Below, piece after piece: positions 46,264 through 58,012 of a stretch of 64,000 bases of DNA. This DNA comes from Cotesia glomerata (Eukaryota > Arthropoda > Insecta > Hymenoptera > Braconidae). Numbering within the stretch: the first letter of the stretch is position 1; every line of letters starts with the position of its first letter. The notes under the pieces are model-generated. The model had not been told where the DNA came from. It saw only the letters and a list, made by a program, of their open reading frames with translations, and ran no database searches. The stretch is taken from the NCBI RefSeq assembly GCF_020080835.1, contig NC_058159.1, positions 22,354,474 to 22,418,473 on the forward strand. The letters run 5' to 3'. The position numbers and the translations under genes were made by a program.

Positions 46264-46702
46264 GGTGTCCCAAAAGTCACGGACGCCATTGTAGCATCTG
46301 ATGAAAAAAATAATTCTAAGACGAAAAGTCCTTAGCCATTTTTCAATTAACCGCATAGATAATTAATTATTAATTAAAAATAACGTCTCTTTATTTGTTA
46401 GAGAGAGAGCGCCAGTGTCCAGTAAAATATGTGCCAAACAAAGACACAACTAACTGTATGACTAACTAGTTTCTATAGCTAACGTAGTCACACATATTTA
46501 CTTACACATTCACACGTGCAAGCGTCTTCGTTGGAACGCACTTGACTTAACACTAGTGCTCTCTCTCTAACGCATAAAAGGACGTTATTTGAATTAATAA
46601 TTAATTATCTATGCGTCTGATTAAAAAATGGCTAAGGGCTTTTCGTCTCAGAATTATTTTGTTTATCAGATGCTACAATGGCGTCCGTTACTTCTGGGAC
46701 AC

Positions 46703-46706
<4 letters not shown>
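46261..46706. mobile_element. MITE with CAGGGTGTCCC ends between (TA)n tracts
   Basis: Starts CAGGGTGTCCCAAAAGTCAC and ends 'gggacactctg'. About 150-bp inverted arms include 'acgccattgtagcatctga' and 'cgcatagataattaattat'. Flanked by TA on both sides, in (TA)n (46229-46260; 46707-46774). Half of a related copy is at 59903-59988. Tc1/mariner-like by ends and target. Confidence 0.8.
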
Positions 46707-46774
<68 letters not shown>

Positions 46775-46776
<2 letters not shown>

Positions 46777-48650
46777 AATCGATTTTAACGAGATAGTTAT
46801 CAGTTATCACAGTACATTTGTACTGATCTTTTTTTTTATTCTACCTTTCTCTTTCAATTTTAACTCGAGTTTTTTTTTATCTATTTACTTTTTTCATAAA
46901 ATGATCCGATGAAAATATATATACCACTGTGAATTTTTTTACGATAACACAAAAAATCAATAAACTTCTGATTTACGGCTATATGAATTTTTAAAAATTT
47001 TTTTTTTTTCTAGAAAAAAATATTCTCTATATTTTTTGTATTTACAACTGTTATTCAACAAATGATTAATTTAAAACTTTAAGATTTTGTTTGCAATTTC
47101 ATCTATTATCTATAGAGTACTCACGTGACATATATGTTTTTAATCCGCGTGTAAAAAATGTAATTGAGTATTTTATGACGAAATATTTTTATTCACTTCA
47201 ATTTACTGCTTTTTGATCCGATTATTCACTACGAAAATTAACTTATTCAATCACAATTTAGAATTTTATATTCCATAAAAATATTATTATTTTCAACTGA
47301 ATTAGTAATTATCGTAGAGTGCTAATATTCATTATAAAAAAAATCGTAAATTGAACTTTACCATTCGCGTCAACTAAACACAAAAAATAGATAAAAAATT
47401 TCGTGTAATATCAACACAAATAGGATGTAAAAATAAAACAATAGTACGTTAAAAAGATTTTCTATAGATATAGTATGCATAAATAATTTGACACATTAAA
47501 ATGTTAAATTTACAGAATTACACAAAATTTTTTACTGTGTATTAGAACATATCGAAAATTATATGTAGACATATCAGGCCATCCCAGAAAATGTTTTCAC
47601 TGTCATCGTCACTGCAAATTTCAACACTTTACCTCGAGCAGCCGGGTTTCCTGTAAATTAAACAGCCCGCCGGAATTGAGATAATTTTAAGAAGAAGTTA
47701 ATAAGGACTGTTGAAAACTTTTAAGCACGCTACGATGCTCTTCTGGCATGGATGAAATAAACAACTAAAAATAAGCGTGCTTTCAACTGAGAGCAACATA
47801 GTGTAGCATTAAAATGATCGCTTACACTTAGTAGGGTTTGTCATTTGTACTATAGATGTATCTGCCCAGATATATATCATATGAAAGCGAGTTCTTGGCA
47901 CGAGAATTCACATCAAGTATTACCGGAAGAAAATGTTCAGAGATTGTGCCCCAAAGCAAGACATATTCGGGTCAACCAGGCCTTCCGGGCAGCCTGATCC
48001 TGCAGTGGTTCTGTCCGCCATGAAAACCCTATCTCTCTCGTTTTCCTTCGCTCCTCATCTCATACATATATCTCTATCCATATCTACAGATATATCCGTG
48101 TCTATAGACTTACCCATATCACTTCCTTCTCACTCTCTGCACCTGTCAGACTAGACGCATTTCTAGAAAAGTCCCATATATTTCACCAATCTTGTATAAT
48201 ACTTCTACTCTAAAAGACCTTCAAACCGTTAAATCCTCAAATATTTATCGAAGAGTAAACGATTTATATCGTTAAGAATTTATTATCATAATAGACTTTT
48301 CATCACTCAAATCTACTCACTCATGCATTAAATAGTATATTTTTGAAGAACAATAATTGTTGAATTTTTTTTTTAACTTTTCGTTTTAAATAATGAATTT
48401 TTTAAAACTTTAAATTTTTAAAAGTTAGAAAATTCATACTTTAGGTGCTATTTTTTCTGATAGTTTTTTAATACGAGAACTTATTATTTAATTCATATAT
48501 TTTTTTTATTATTTTATTCGTTTCCACGATTCTATAATTTTTTTAGCAACGTTGAGAAATGTAAGGCTGTCGAATGGCATTTTTTTAATAGGCTCACAAC
48601 TTATACGGGATGGTGTGTACTAATAAATGAAATAATGTTCATAATTATAC
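46775..48650. other. Intergenic stretch
   Basis: No supported gene. 47570-48150 is less AT-rich, with one 73-codon frame that is Ser/Ile-rich and unconvincing. Confidence 0.4.
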
Positions 48651-48655
48651 AAGTG

Positions 48656-49330
48656 CACAGAAAAAAAGATTTCTTGACTGGAGAATAAAATTCTTGGCTC
48701 AAGTAAATTTTCAGGTTCCTGAAGGAAGACCGAAGTTGTTATCTTAGCCGAAGTAAAAATTTTTCTTGAAATTCTATTCTTGGTGGAAGTAATTTTTCTT
48801 AATTCAAATTATCATAAATACTTGATACAATACATTTTTATATTGGATCAAGATTTTTAGATACTTTAGGGAAGCAGTGCCGCCTACTTCAGCTGAGAAA
48901 AAAATTTTCTCACCTTGAGAAAATTTTTCTCTTGAATATTTGATACCCATTTTAGATTATTTTAGCACGCAATTATACTTATTGAATGAAAGAAAATGGT
49001 TCAATATAATTTGATCTTCCCATTTGACATATTCGTCAATAAAAATATTAATGAAAATTTATTATCGAGATATTTAATTTTTTGGAGCAAGAGAAAAATT
49101 TTCTCAAGACAAGAAAATTTACTTCTGTCAAGAACTTAATTTTTTGGAGCAAGAGAAAAATTTTCTCACAACAAGAAAATTTTCTTAATTTAAATAAATT
49201 GTCTTGGATCAAGATACGTATTTCTTGAAGCAAGAGAATTAATTTTGTTGGAATAAGTGAAATTTCTTATGTCAAAAAAAAATTTTTTTTTCGCCCAAGA
49301 AAATAATTAGCAAGAAAAATATTTTTCTTT
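48656..49330. mobile_element. Eroded MITE remnants with 'ttcttgactcaag'-like words
   Basis: Starts CACAGAAAAAAAGATTTCTT and contains many 'ggagcaagagaaaaat', 'cttgagaaaatttt' and related words, with a direct repeat of 'attttttggagcaagag' near 49076 and 49138. The right boundary is uncertain. Confidence 0.5.
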
Positions 49331-49592
49331 ATACCTCGGTCGAAAGTACGCATCTTTTGCACCTATTTCGATGCAGAAAGTTAAAGATTCGTGCATTGGT
49401 AAAGCTACACATTCGCTCTCTATAACTGCGGGAGCATAAAATGCTTTCGTTACCGCGACTGACATTAGTCATTTGTTACTAACTATGTTTTGTTTACGCT
49501 GATTATTTACGATTGATGGTACAATACAACTTGGTTATATTTCTTTATTACTTTTACTTACATGAAATATTTTATGTATAAATGGAGATATA

Positions 49593-51165
49593 CAGTAGCG
49601 CTCAAAAGTATTTTGACAACATAAAATTTTTTAATATTTTTTTAAAATAAAAGCCTATCGGAAAATGTATTGAGTATAAATTATACTGTATAATGTAGAG
49701 TAGTGTAATTGCGACTATTTAAGCGTATCAAATTACAACTTGTTTGTTTACACACCGCGCCACCGAACGTACTTGACTTACCGTGAGCTCAAAAGTATTT
49801 TGACACGCATTTGACTTGAAAAACTCTCGCAGATTACTTGTTCCTTAGTTTTTATTATTACATATATTTACTTGTTGTGGTTACTTCAATATGCCTAAGT
49901 GCAAGGAATATTCTAGTGATTTTAAAAAAGCCGTTATTAATGCATTAAAACAAGGATTGAAACAAACAGAAGTTGCTCATTTGTTTAAAGTGTCTCGACA
50001 GTTAGTTAGCTTATGGAATAAAGTCTATAACAAAAGAAAAACTGTCGAAAGTAAGCCTCGAACAGGCCGCCCAAGAAAAACTTCTTCTTACATCGATCAT
50101 ATTATAAAAAAGTTATCAGCAAATGATATACGGATGTCCGCTATAATGATAAAAAATGAATTAAAAGAAAAATATAACGTAGATATTCATGTTTCTACTG
50201 TTAAACGACGCTTAAAGGTCCTAGGGTTATATGGCCGAAGACCGGCTAAAAAACCTTTAATATCGAAAAAAAACAGGAAGTCTCGTCTTGAGTTCGCGAA
50301 ACGGCATATATCGTGGTCAAGTTTAGAGTGGTCTAAAGTTTTATGAAGTGACGAAAGTAAATTTAATTTAATGTCATCTGATGGTATCAAGTACATTCGG
50401 CGTCCAGTAAACAAAAATACGATTATCGGTATCAAATACCCACAGTTAAACATAGAGGTGGTAGTGTGATGGTTTGGGGATGTTTTTCACGGTCTGGAGT
50501 TGGACCATTAGTTCGAATAGAAGGAAAAATGGATCGGTTCATGTATGCAAATATATTAAAGTCTCAGATGTTACCATATGCTAAACATCACATGCCAGCT
50601 AAGTGGTATTTTCAACAAGACAATGATCCCAAACACAGATCAAAAGCATATTAGTGACTTATTAAATCGTGAAAAGTTAAAGTTCTTGAGTGGCCAAGTC
50701 AAAGTCCCGACTTGAATCCGGTAGAAAATCTCTGGGAAGAATTGAAACGTAGTGTAAAACCCAAAATTATTCAAACAAAAACGCTTTGTTTGAAACTCTA
50801 AAAAATGAGTGGGATCAAATTCCAATAAGTCGATTACAAAAATTAATCGACTCAATGCCGGAGCGATGCAAGGCTGTCATAAAGGCCAAGGGATATGCTA
50901 CTAAATACTAATATATTTATTGCTGTAAATTATAATTATGCGTTAAATTAGTTTTTTTTCAAAAATGTCAAAATACTTTTGAGCCACCATTTTCCTAATA
51001 TTTTAAAAATTAAACTTTCTTTTATTACGAATAAGAACCTCTTTGACACTATTCTGTAGTTTATTCAAAAGGTGTTAAAAAAATAAATAAATGATTATTG
51101 TGTTTCATATTTATTTTTAATTAAACCATTAAAAATATTTGTCAAAATACTTTTGAGCGCTACTG
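49593..51165 (+). mobile_element. Tc1/mariner transposon, copy 1
   Basis: Ends CAGTAGCGCTCAAAAGTAT and its exact reverse complement, flanked by TA (49591-49592, 51166-51167). The internal 'gctcaaaagtattttgaca' word also recurs inside each end. 1,573 bp. Carries a broken transposase. Nearly identical to copy 2 at 58013-59573 over long stretches. Confidence 0.92.
49891..50911 (+). pseudogene. Tc1 transposase, copy 1 (broken)
   Basis: Starts MPKCKEYSSDFKKAVINALK with a helix-turn-helix region (TEVAHLFKVSRQLVSLW), then the linker TGRPRKTS and a second DNA-binding domain. TGA at 50344-50346 replaces the Trp before SDESKF. Small frameshifts follow near 50415, 50645 and 50755. Catalytic residues are still visible in pieces: SDESKF, QQDNDPKH and NPVENLWEELK. 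Inactive. Confidence 0.9.
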
Positions 51166-51167
51166 TA

Positions 51168-51585
51168 GATAAAGATATAACTGCCGTAAGAATGAGTAGA
51201 TCATCTGATGTAACTTATAACCAGGTTGTACTGTACTAAGATTCAGTTTGACAGTGACGTGTGTAAAATGGATCAACTTTATTTAATTAATGAATTATTT
51301 AGAAAAATGTACGCAGTAACAACTATTTAATTTAATTTTTATTAATTATTGTTAATTTTCAGATAATATGCTCGTTTTTTTTTTTTTATTTTTAACCGAG
51401 AATAATCTTTATTATGTTTGTTGAATTCAAGAAATTTCAGTTTTATTTAATCTAAAAATTAAAAAAAAAAAATGTTTGTTTCTTATTTTTTATTTGATTT
51501 TACATTAATTTTTTTTTATTTGATGCCTGCCCCCCCCCCCCCGCCAGTACATTAAATATTTTACGTACTTTCGACCGGCTATAAA
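51168..51585. other. AT-rich stretch with a C-run
   Basis: A run of 13 or 14 C at about 51529-51542. Near 51562, 'cgtactttcgaccgg' is the reverse complement of 'cggtcgaaagtacg' at 49348, so the Tc1 copy lies between a short inverted pair about 2.2 kb apart. No gene. Confidence 0.5.
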
Positions 51586-51588
51586 GAA

Positions 51589-51707
51589 AAATAGTATACA
51601 CTACACGGGCAGAAGTTTGAGAGCTCTGAAATGCGCGCCGTGATGCCCTCGGCGCGTGGTGCAGAAATCTCAAACTTTCTGCCCTAATAGTGTAATATAC
51701 TATTCTT
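51589..51707. repeat. GC-tipped hairpin element, copy B
   Basis: Left end ATAGTATACACTACACGGG; right end CCCTAATAGTGTAATATACT. Stem 'cagaagtttgaga' / 'tctcaaactttctg'; tip 'gcgcgccgtgatgccctcgg'. Same outer ends as copy A, different stem. Confidence 0.7.
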
Positions 51708-51709
51708 GG

Positions 51710-53600
51710 TTCAAGTGAACCATTCTTTCTGTGTGTTAATACGGGTAATTTGAAATTCCCCATGTATTTTTACTTACTAACTGACAAGCAATCATTAAAA
51801 CTGAAAACAATTTACATCGTTCAATAAAAAATTTCATCTCTATAAATTCAATTAATTTTTATTACGAAATAAATGCTTAAGATATGAATAGTAGGATATT
51901 CTGAACTTTTTTTTTTGTGATGAAAAAATTATTTGGCGTGTACACTATTGGAGAGTGGTTGACACATCTCGTTTTACTGGTAGCAAAAAAAATAAAAAAG
52001 TTATACATGAAATCCGCGCACAACCACCCAGGGAGGCCGTCTAAATTGCAAAATTTCCGCACTGCCAGCATCATATTTCCTACCCTCTTTCCCTACCACC
52101 TAAGAGTCTTTTAATCCCGGCGTTGTCGTGAAAATTCAGCCCAGACCTTTTCATGCGTGTAATAAAAAATTATCTAAAAGAGAAAATAGTATCACCGTAA
52201 ATATAAAAATACATATATATGTGTGTATTTAATATTACTTTAAGTTCAAATAAAAAAAAAAAAGTTTGTTTTATTTTATTTCATCTTTTTTTAGAGAAAC
52301 TAAGTACGAAATATATTAAATGACGTTCGCAGTTCGAATGAAAAGTAGCTTTTTGAAGAGAAGTTATTTACATACCAAAGTGATTTTTTTTTCTTCAAAT
52401 TAAACCTGAAATTAATACATTTACGTAATATTTGATGCCGTGAGACGGAAGAGTTTAAAAGTTTGTCTAAAGTTTACAAGTTCAACTATATTCGGACTTG
52501 TAAATTTTGACCACTTGAAGTTGGCTACTATTAATTAACGCTCATGAATATGGGGTTATTTTTTATCAACAACTACCAGAATAACTAAAAACCTTTTGGC
52601 TAAATTTATTCTATTAATTTTAGAGTTTATAAAATAGTTTCAGGATAGATTTTATCAAGTAACTATTTTGATTTATATTTTGTACCTATTTTGATACGTT
52701 AAAAATTGAAAATTTGTTATCGGCCATTTAATTTTTAATTTTTTTACCCTTTTTCGTAATAATTTTATTTAAAAATATTAAAATGCTGTTAACAAAGTTT
52801 GGGTGTATTCTATTTATGATTTTTGATATTCATAATTTGTGTATAAATATTCTAATTAACAAATTGTCTAACTCCACATTCTTTATGAAAGCGATTCTTT
52901 GATATTTTCTAATAGCAGAGGCGGCGTCTGCAAAAGTACCGTTTGTTTCTCCCTCGCCCCTTCTTTTTCCCTGTACTTTTTTTGTACAAACATGCGGAAT
53001 TAAGAGAGACTGTAAAGAAATAAATCACATTTTATAGCTTACCGACCTAAGATTTTGAATAGTTTATTAATTTAGTTATTATTGAGTAGCGCTAATTTTC
53101 TTTCAGTTTATCATTGCAAAAGAGACCAAATGTTAGTAGAATAACATGTTATCGTATCAATGACGCATTTTCGCTTACAATTAACACACACTGCATTAAG
53201 GTAGTTTCTCCGTGGTAAAATGCAATCATAGAGCATTTACTATAGTCGGAAGGTTGATTTTATTGTCAAATCATTATTTACTATAGAAATACTATATCAA
53301 AATGACCAAAAAAAAAAAGTTTAAATTATTATATCTCGACAACAAAACGGTGAAGTAGTACTTTTTTTTTATTAATTAATCAAAAAAATCTTCTTTTTTA
53401 TTCTGCTAGTTTTTTTTTTTCAATTCTGTTGAGGAAGTTTTTTAATATAACAGAAAATAGTTGAGTAGCCAGAGAGTTTTACGTGTTTTAAATGAGAAGT
53501 AAACTTGAAAATGGCGAATTTTGTTATCAAACATTTTACTTTTTAGATGGTCAAAAATTCTGAAATTTCGGTATTTATTAGTAAACGTTATTCTTAAACT
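51710..53600. other. Intergenic stretch
   Basis: No supported gene. 52000-52145 is GC-richer but lacks a frame. Nothing else was recognised. Confidence 0.4.
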
Positions 53601-53602
53601 CA

Positions 53603-53843
53603 CACTGAAAAAAAAAGTTTTTTTCTACCAAGGAAATGTTTCCTTATGGATAAAAAATTGGTATTCTTATGATTGAAATACGAATGTTTTTTAACTATAA
53701 GAATACAGTTGTCTCACTGTCAAAAAACTAGCCTTATAATGAAACATGGCATTTTAAGGTTAAGAATACCAGTTTTTTTATATCAAGAAAACTTGAGTAA
53801 ATAATTTAGTATTCTAGGTGGAAAAAAAATTTTTTTTTCAGTG
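53603..53843. mobile_element. Palindromic MITE with 'aagaatac' words (CA duplication)
   Basis: Starts CACTGAAAAAAAAAG and ends TTTTTTTTTCAGTG, flanked by CA on both sides (53601-53602, 53844-53845). The interior words are 'gtattcttatg', 'aactataagaatac' and complements. Non-coding. Confidence 0.7.
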
Positions 53844-53970
53844 CAGAAAAAAAATTAGCAAAGTTTGTCGAAAAGTGGTTGGATGGAGGAACTACCTTAA
53901 GGTTATCGTTTTGCCTATAGTAAAAGTATTGTGAAACATTTAAATAATTATTTCAGGTCTAAGTATTACA

Positions 53971-54183
53971 AAATTTCAACGAACCAAAATCAGGATATAG
54001 TAGACCAGATAATTTATGTTTTTCTTTTTATTTATTCCAATTTACAACGTTTTGTTAGCATAATTCTGACTTTATCAGGTAACCTATGTGTAAAATTGGA
54101 ATAACGTTGTGAATTGGAATAAATAAAAAGAAAAACATAAATTATTTGGTATACTATATCTTGATTTTGGTTCGTTGAAATTT
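53971..54183. mobile_element. Palindromic MITE ('caacgaaccaaaatcagg' ends)
   Basis: The left arm 'aaatttcaacgaaccaaaat' faces the right arm 'attttggttcgttgaaattt', with arms of about 75 bp and a spacer of about 60 bp. Near-identical arms suggest a young element. Target duplication not defined. Confidence 0.75.
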
Positions 54184-54189
54184 AAATAA

Positions 54190-54740
54190 TTTGTATTTTC
54201 TTAGCTTCGCCTTGAACGTCAAATTTACACCCGTTATCATAAATTCGCGCCAGAAACTTAAGGTTCATACCGCAACGTCAACGTTGTCAGGAAATCGCTC
54301 CATTGCAGCCGAACGACGTAAATAACTATTACTTTGTTTAATTATTTTGTCGATCTGCAACGTAATAAAAATAAAAATAATGAGTCGAGAGGATTATGTG
54401 TTTTGAACAAAGTTGTTAACAAAACACTTTATGTTTTAAATCGTGCACTTTAGTATTACAAGCAGACTTAGCTGTTCAGGTAATCTGATATTTTTAAAGA
54501 ATATTTTTCTTCATTCAGAGACGGATTAGTAAGTGAATCTTCAAAAACAAACTTAATACAAATTTAAGGAAAATAAATGTTGTAGAGGTAAAATACAAAA
54601 GAAGGTATTACCTCAATTAGGTACTGAAAACAAAGGGAGAAAACCTCTCTTAAAGCTTTTGAGGGTTCAGAAGTTTCTCTGTATTATTAATCTCAGGTAC
54701 AACAATGTACACTGCTTACGGCAACACGCCAATATATTCA
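54190..54740. other. Intergenic stretch
   Basis: No gene or repeat recognised. Confidence 0.4.
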
Positions 54741-54743
54741 TTA

Positions 54744-55095
54744 GGGTGTGCCAAAATGTAACTTCCGTGGAGAACCTTTTAAAATTGGAATTTTAAGTTC
54801 CACTTTTAACAGCAGCTGTGTTTGGGCATTTCCTGAGATATTTCGGGTTGAGAGAATTAATTTGATTATTTATGGGATTTTTAACAGGAGATTTAATTGG
54901 GCACTTCCGGCCAAATTTTGAATTTTCACCGGAAATACCCAAACTAAGCTTCTGTTAAAAAATTCTATGAAAATCAAATACATTGTCTCACACCAAAATA
55001 TATCAGGAAATGCCCAAACGCAGCCCCTGTTAGAAGCAGAACTAAAAATTCCAATTTTAAAAGGTTCTCCACGGGAGTTACATTTTGTCACACCC
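54744..55095. mobile_element. MITE with GGGTGTGCCAAAAT ends (TA duplication)
   Basis: Starts GGGTGTGCCAAAATGTAACT and ends 'agttacattttgtcacaccc', flanked by TA. Inverted arms of about 150 bp include 'tttgggcatttcctgagata'. A second copy of the same family is at 59991-60332. Confidence 0.8.
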
Positions 55096-55099
55096 TAAT

Positions 55100-56265
55100 A
55101 TTCATACTATCCAAAAAAATGAAATTGCTAAGATCGCAACACATTCATCATTACCTTTGCTCAAGTAGACTTCGGTACACACGTACAAACACGGACACGA
55201 CAACAACAACAACACTACACGCATTTATTTTAGCCAGCTTATACTGTAACACACAAAGCATTTGTTCGTAAAGCCGCTGCCTGCATAACAATGAGATAAT
55301 TTTATTACACAGATATAGCTATTGCTCTATCTATCCAATGTATAAAGAGATATATATCGTGAAATTGTATATTTATTTTGATGCTTTCTATAATGTTACA
55401 ATTTGTACTTCGGTGTGACGGACATGTTTTCTTATATATATTTACCGATAGTATACGACGAGACAGCAGATGGTGGAGACATTCGAGATGTAACCACTTG
55501 GATGCTTTACTGCATTTGATATAAGGCCATTTGGAATGGAAAAAATTGATCGATCCCGAGGTTATACATTTCTTATACCTATATATATATATATAAGCAA
55601 CTTTTTTTTTTGTTACCGATAAACTTGAAAACTACTGGACCGATCGGCATGAGACCATGACCATTCGACGCGGAATTAATTGTAGAAGGTTTTAAGCTAT
55701 TCATTTTTTGAATTCCATCAACCCTAAACCATTTTTTTCTTAATTTAATTGAATAGTAATTTGTTTCTGCTACTAAAACAAATGAACATCAATTCTTCAT
55801 ATTCGAGTGCATAAAGACCGGCAAAATGTCTAACGTCACTTCAATGCTTATAAACGCGTTTCCACACACCCTCCCACGCATCCACCCATGCACTCCCACA
55901 CATCCACCCACGCATCTACCCACGTATCAACGTGGTTGTGACATGAATTATTGTCTATAGCAACGGTTTTGTTAATTCATTTCTAGGTTATGTAAATATG
56001 GCATTTATTTACGCTACTATCTTTTGTTTAAAAATTATTCATCTTTCATAGGTTATGTAAAGATGTCATTTATTTACGCTATCTTCAGTTTAAAAACAAA
56101 AAAGAATCTGTCTGTCATTTAATCGATTGTGTTTTGTTTAGTATTTATTGGTTATGATACGTTTAGTATTCGTTAGTTAGTTAAATGAAGAAGAGGGCCT
56201 CCAACTTATAAAAGTTAGTATAATTAATATATTCACGTTGATTATATATTTTATTTTAATCTCTC
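55100..56265. other. Intergenic stretch with possible Helitron-type 5' sequence
   Basis: 55578-55690 ('ctatatatatatatataagc' and then 'actggaccgatcggcatgag') reads like a Helitron 5' end. 55860-55930 is a short C-rich minisatellite with variations of 'cacgcatccaccc'. No gene. Confidence 0.45.
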
Positions 56266-56329
56266 TCTCTCTATATATATATAAGAGATTTCCGCCTATA
56301 TATTGACTCATCACGATATCTCTGGAACC

Positions 56330-57890
56330 ATAAGGCGTAGAGACTTGAAATTTCGTAGGAATATTCCTTTCGCCGAGTAGAGGTCAGCTAAGAACAGATT
56401 TTACGAAATTCCACCCACAAGGGGGGGGGGCGTTGACAATGGAAAATTCTCATTTTTAAACTATAGCTCCTATCGACTCCAAATTTAGTAGGAATCTCCT
56501 ATATGTGATGTAAAAATGATCTACGGGCGGATTTTATGACAATCTTCTCCCAATATGGATTGCGGGGATGGATGTTAACAATGAAAATTAAAAATTTTCA
56601 AGCTAAAGCTCCTACAGACTCTTAATTTTGTATGAATTTTTTGTAAGTGATGTAAAAATAATTTATAAACGAATTTTAGGATATCTCATCCCACAGGGGG
56701 TTGCGGGGGTGGGTATTAACAATGAAAATTTTTAATTTTCAATCTATAGCTCCTACAGACTCCAATTGGGTAGGAATTTTCGCTAAGAGATGTAGAAATA
56801 ATATACGAACGAATTTTAAGATACCTCACAGGAGTTTGCGGGGGTGGGTGTTAACAATTAAAATTTTTAATTTCCAAGCTATAGCTCCTATAAACTCCAA
56901 ATTTAGTAGAGGTCTTCTATATGTGATTTAAAAATGATCTAATAATGGATTTTACAACGAATCAACTCCAATAATGATCGTGGGGGTGAGTGTTAACAAT
57001 AAAAAATCTTAATTTCCAAAATATAGCTTCTAAAAACTCTAAATTTGGTAGAAATTTTTCATCTCTTATGTAGAGATCACCTCAAAATGGATTTCAATAA
57101 AGTCTACTTCCGATAGGAATTGCGGAGGTGGGTGTTAAAATCTAAAATTTTCATTTCCAAACTGTAACTTCTACAGACTCCAAATTCGGTGAGAATCTTC
57201 GTGTATGATGTCTAATTCAGTTAAGGGATTGCGGGGGCGTTGATAATGAAAATTTCCTGTTTGTAAAATATAGCTCTTATAGACTCCAAATTTGGTAAAA
57301 ATCTTCTACATGTGGTCTAGAAATAATCTAAGAGCGGATTTTACGACGAATCACCCCCAATAAGGATTGCGAGGGTGGGTGATGACAAAAAAAATCTTAA
57401 TTTCCAAAATATAACTTCTAAAAGCTGTAAATTTGATAGGAATCTTTTATTTGTCATGTAGAGATCATCTCAAAACGGATTCCAAAATATTCTACTTCCG
57501 ATAGGGATTGCGGGGGTGGGTATTAAAATCTAAAATTTTAATTTCCAAACTGTAACTGCTGCAGATTCTAAATTGGGTAGGAATCTTCGTGTACGATGTC
57601 AAGTTCAGCTGAAAATGGATTTTCTTGAATTCTAACCTCAAACGGGATTGTAGGGGCGTTAACAATGAAAATTTCTCATTTCCAATCGATAGTTTTTATA
57701 GACTCGAAGTTTTGTTGGAATCTTTTATTTATAATGTAGGAATCATCTCGAATAGGATCTTACGAAGTTCCTCCCCCACATAGGAGTGCGGGAGTGATAA
57801 TTGTCAAAAAATTTATATTCTTCAAATACAGTTCCTACAAATATAAAATTTGATAGAACCTCAAAAGAAACAGACAAATACCGGGATGGC
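56330..57890 (+). repeat. ~140-bp tandem repeat array, about 11 units
   Basis: The landmark 'atagctcctacagactcc' and variants recurs near 56463, 56606, 56745, 56877, 57018, 57157, 57264, 57405, 57545, 57684 and 57822. Spacing is mostly 132-143 bp, with one short interval of 107. A second landmark 'gcgggggtgggtgttaac' recurs in step. Units 57018/57405 and 57157/57545 are more alike than neighbours, suggesting a two- or three-unit higher-order period. Confidence 0.8.
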
Positions 57891-58012
57891 CTCCAGGGTC
57901 AATGGATTTAAATATTTTTCTTACTTAATAGTGATATTTTCTTACAACAATCGTCTCTTTGGCAGCGGCAAAAAAGTCATTGTAACGTTTCCAAAATTTA
58001 ACATTACATATA

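Noticed and set aside
46141..46912. Similar 61-94-codon frames on both strands
   Set aside because: They are the two inverted arms of one MITE read in opposite directions plus (TA)n.
47933..48154. 73-codon plus-strand frame
   Set aside because: Low-complexity Ser/Ile/Leu-rich, no splice context or recognisable motif.
56701..56931. 76-codon frame with a repeated peptide
   Set aside because: Produced by the 140-bp tandem repeat, not by coding selection.
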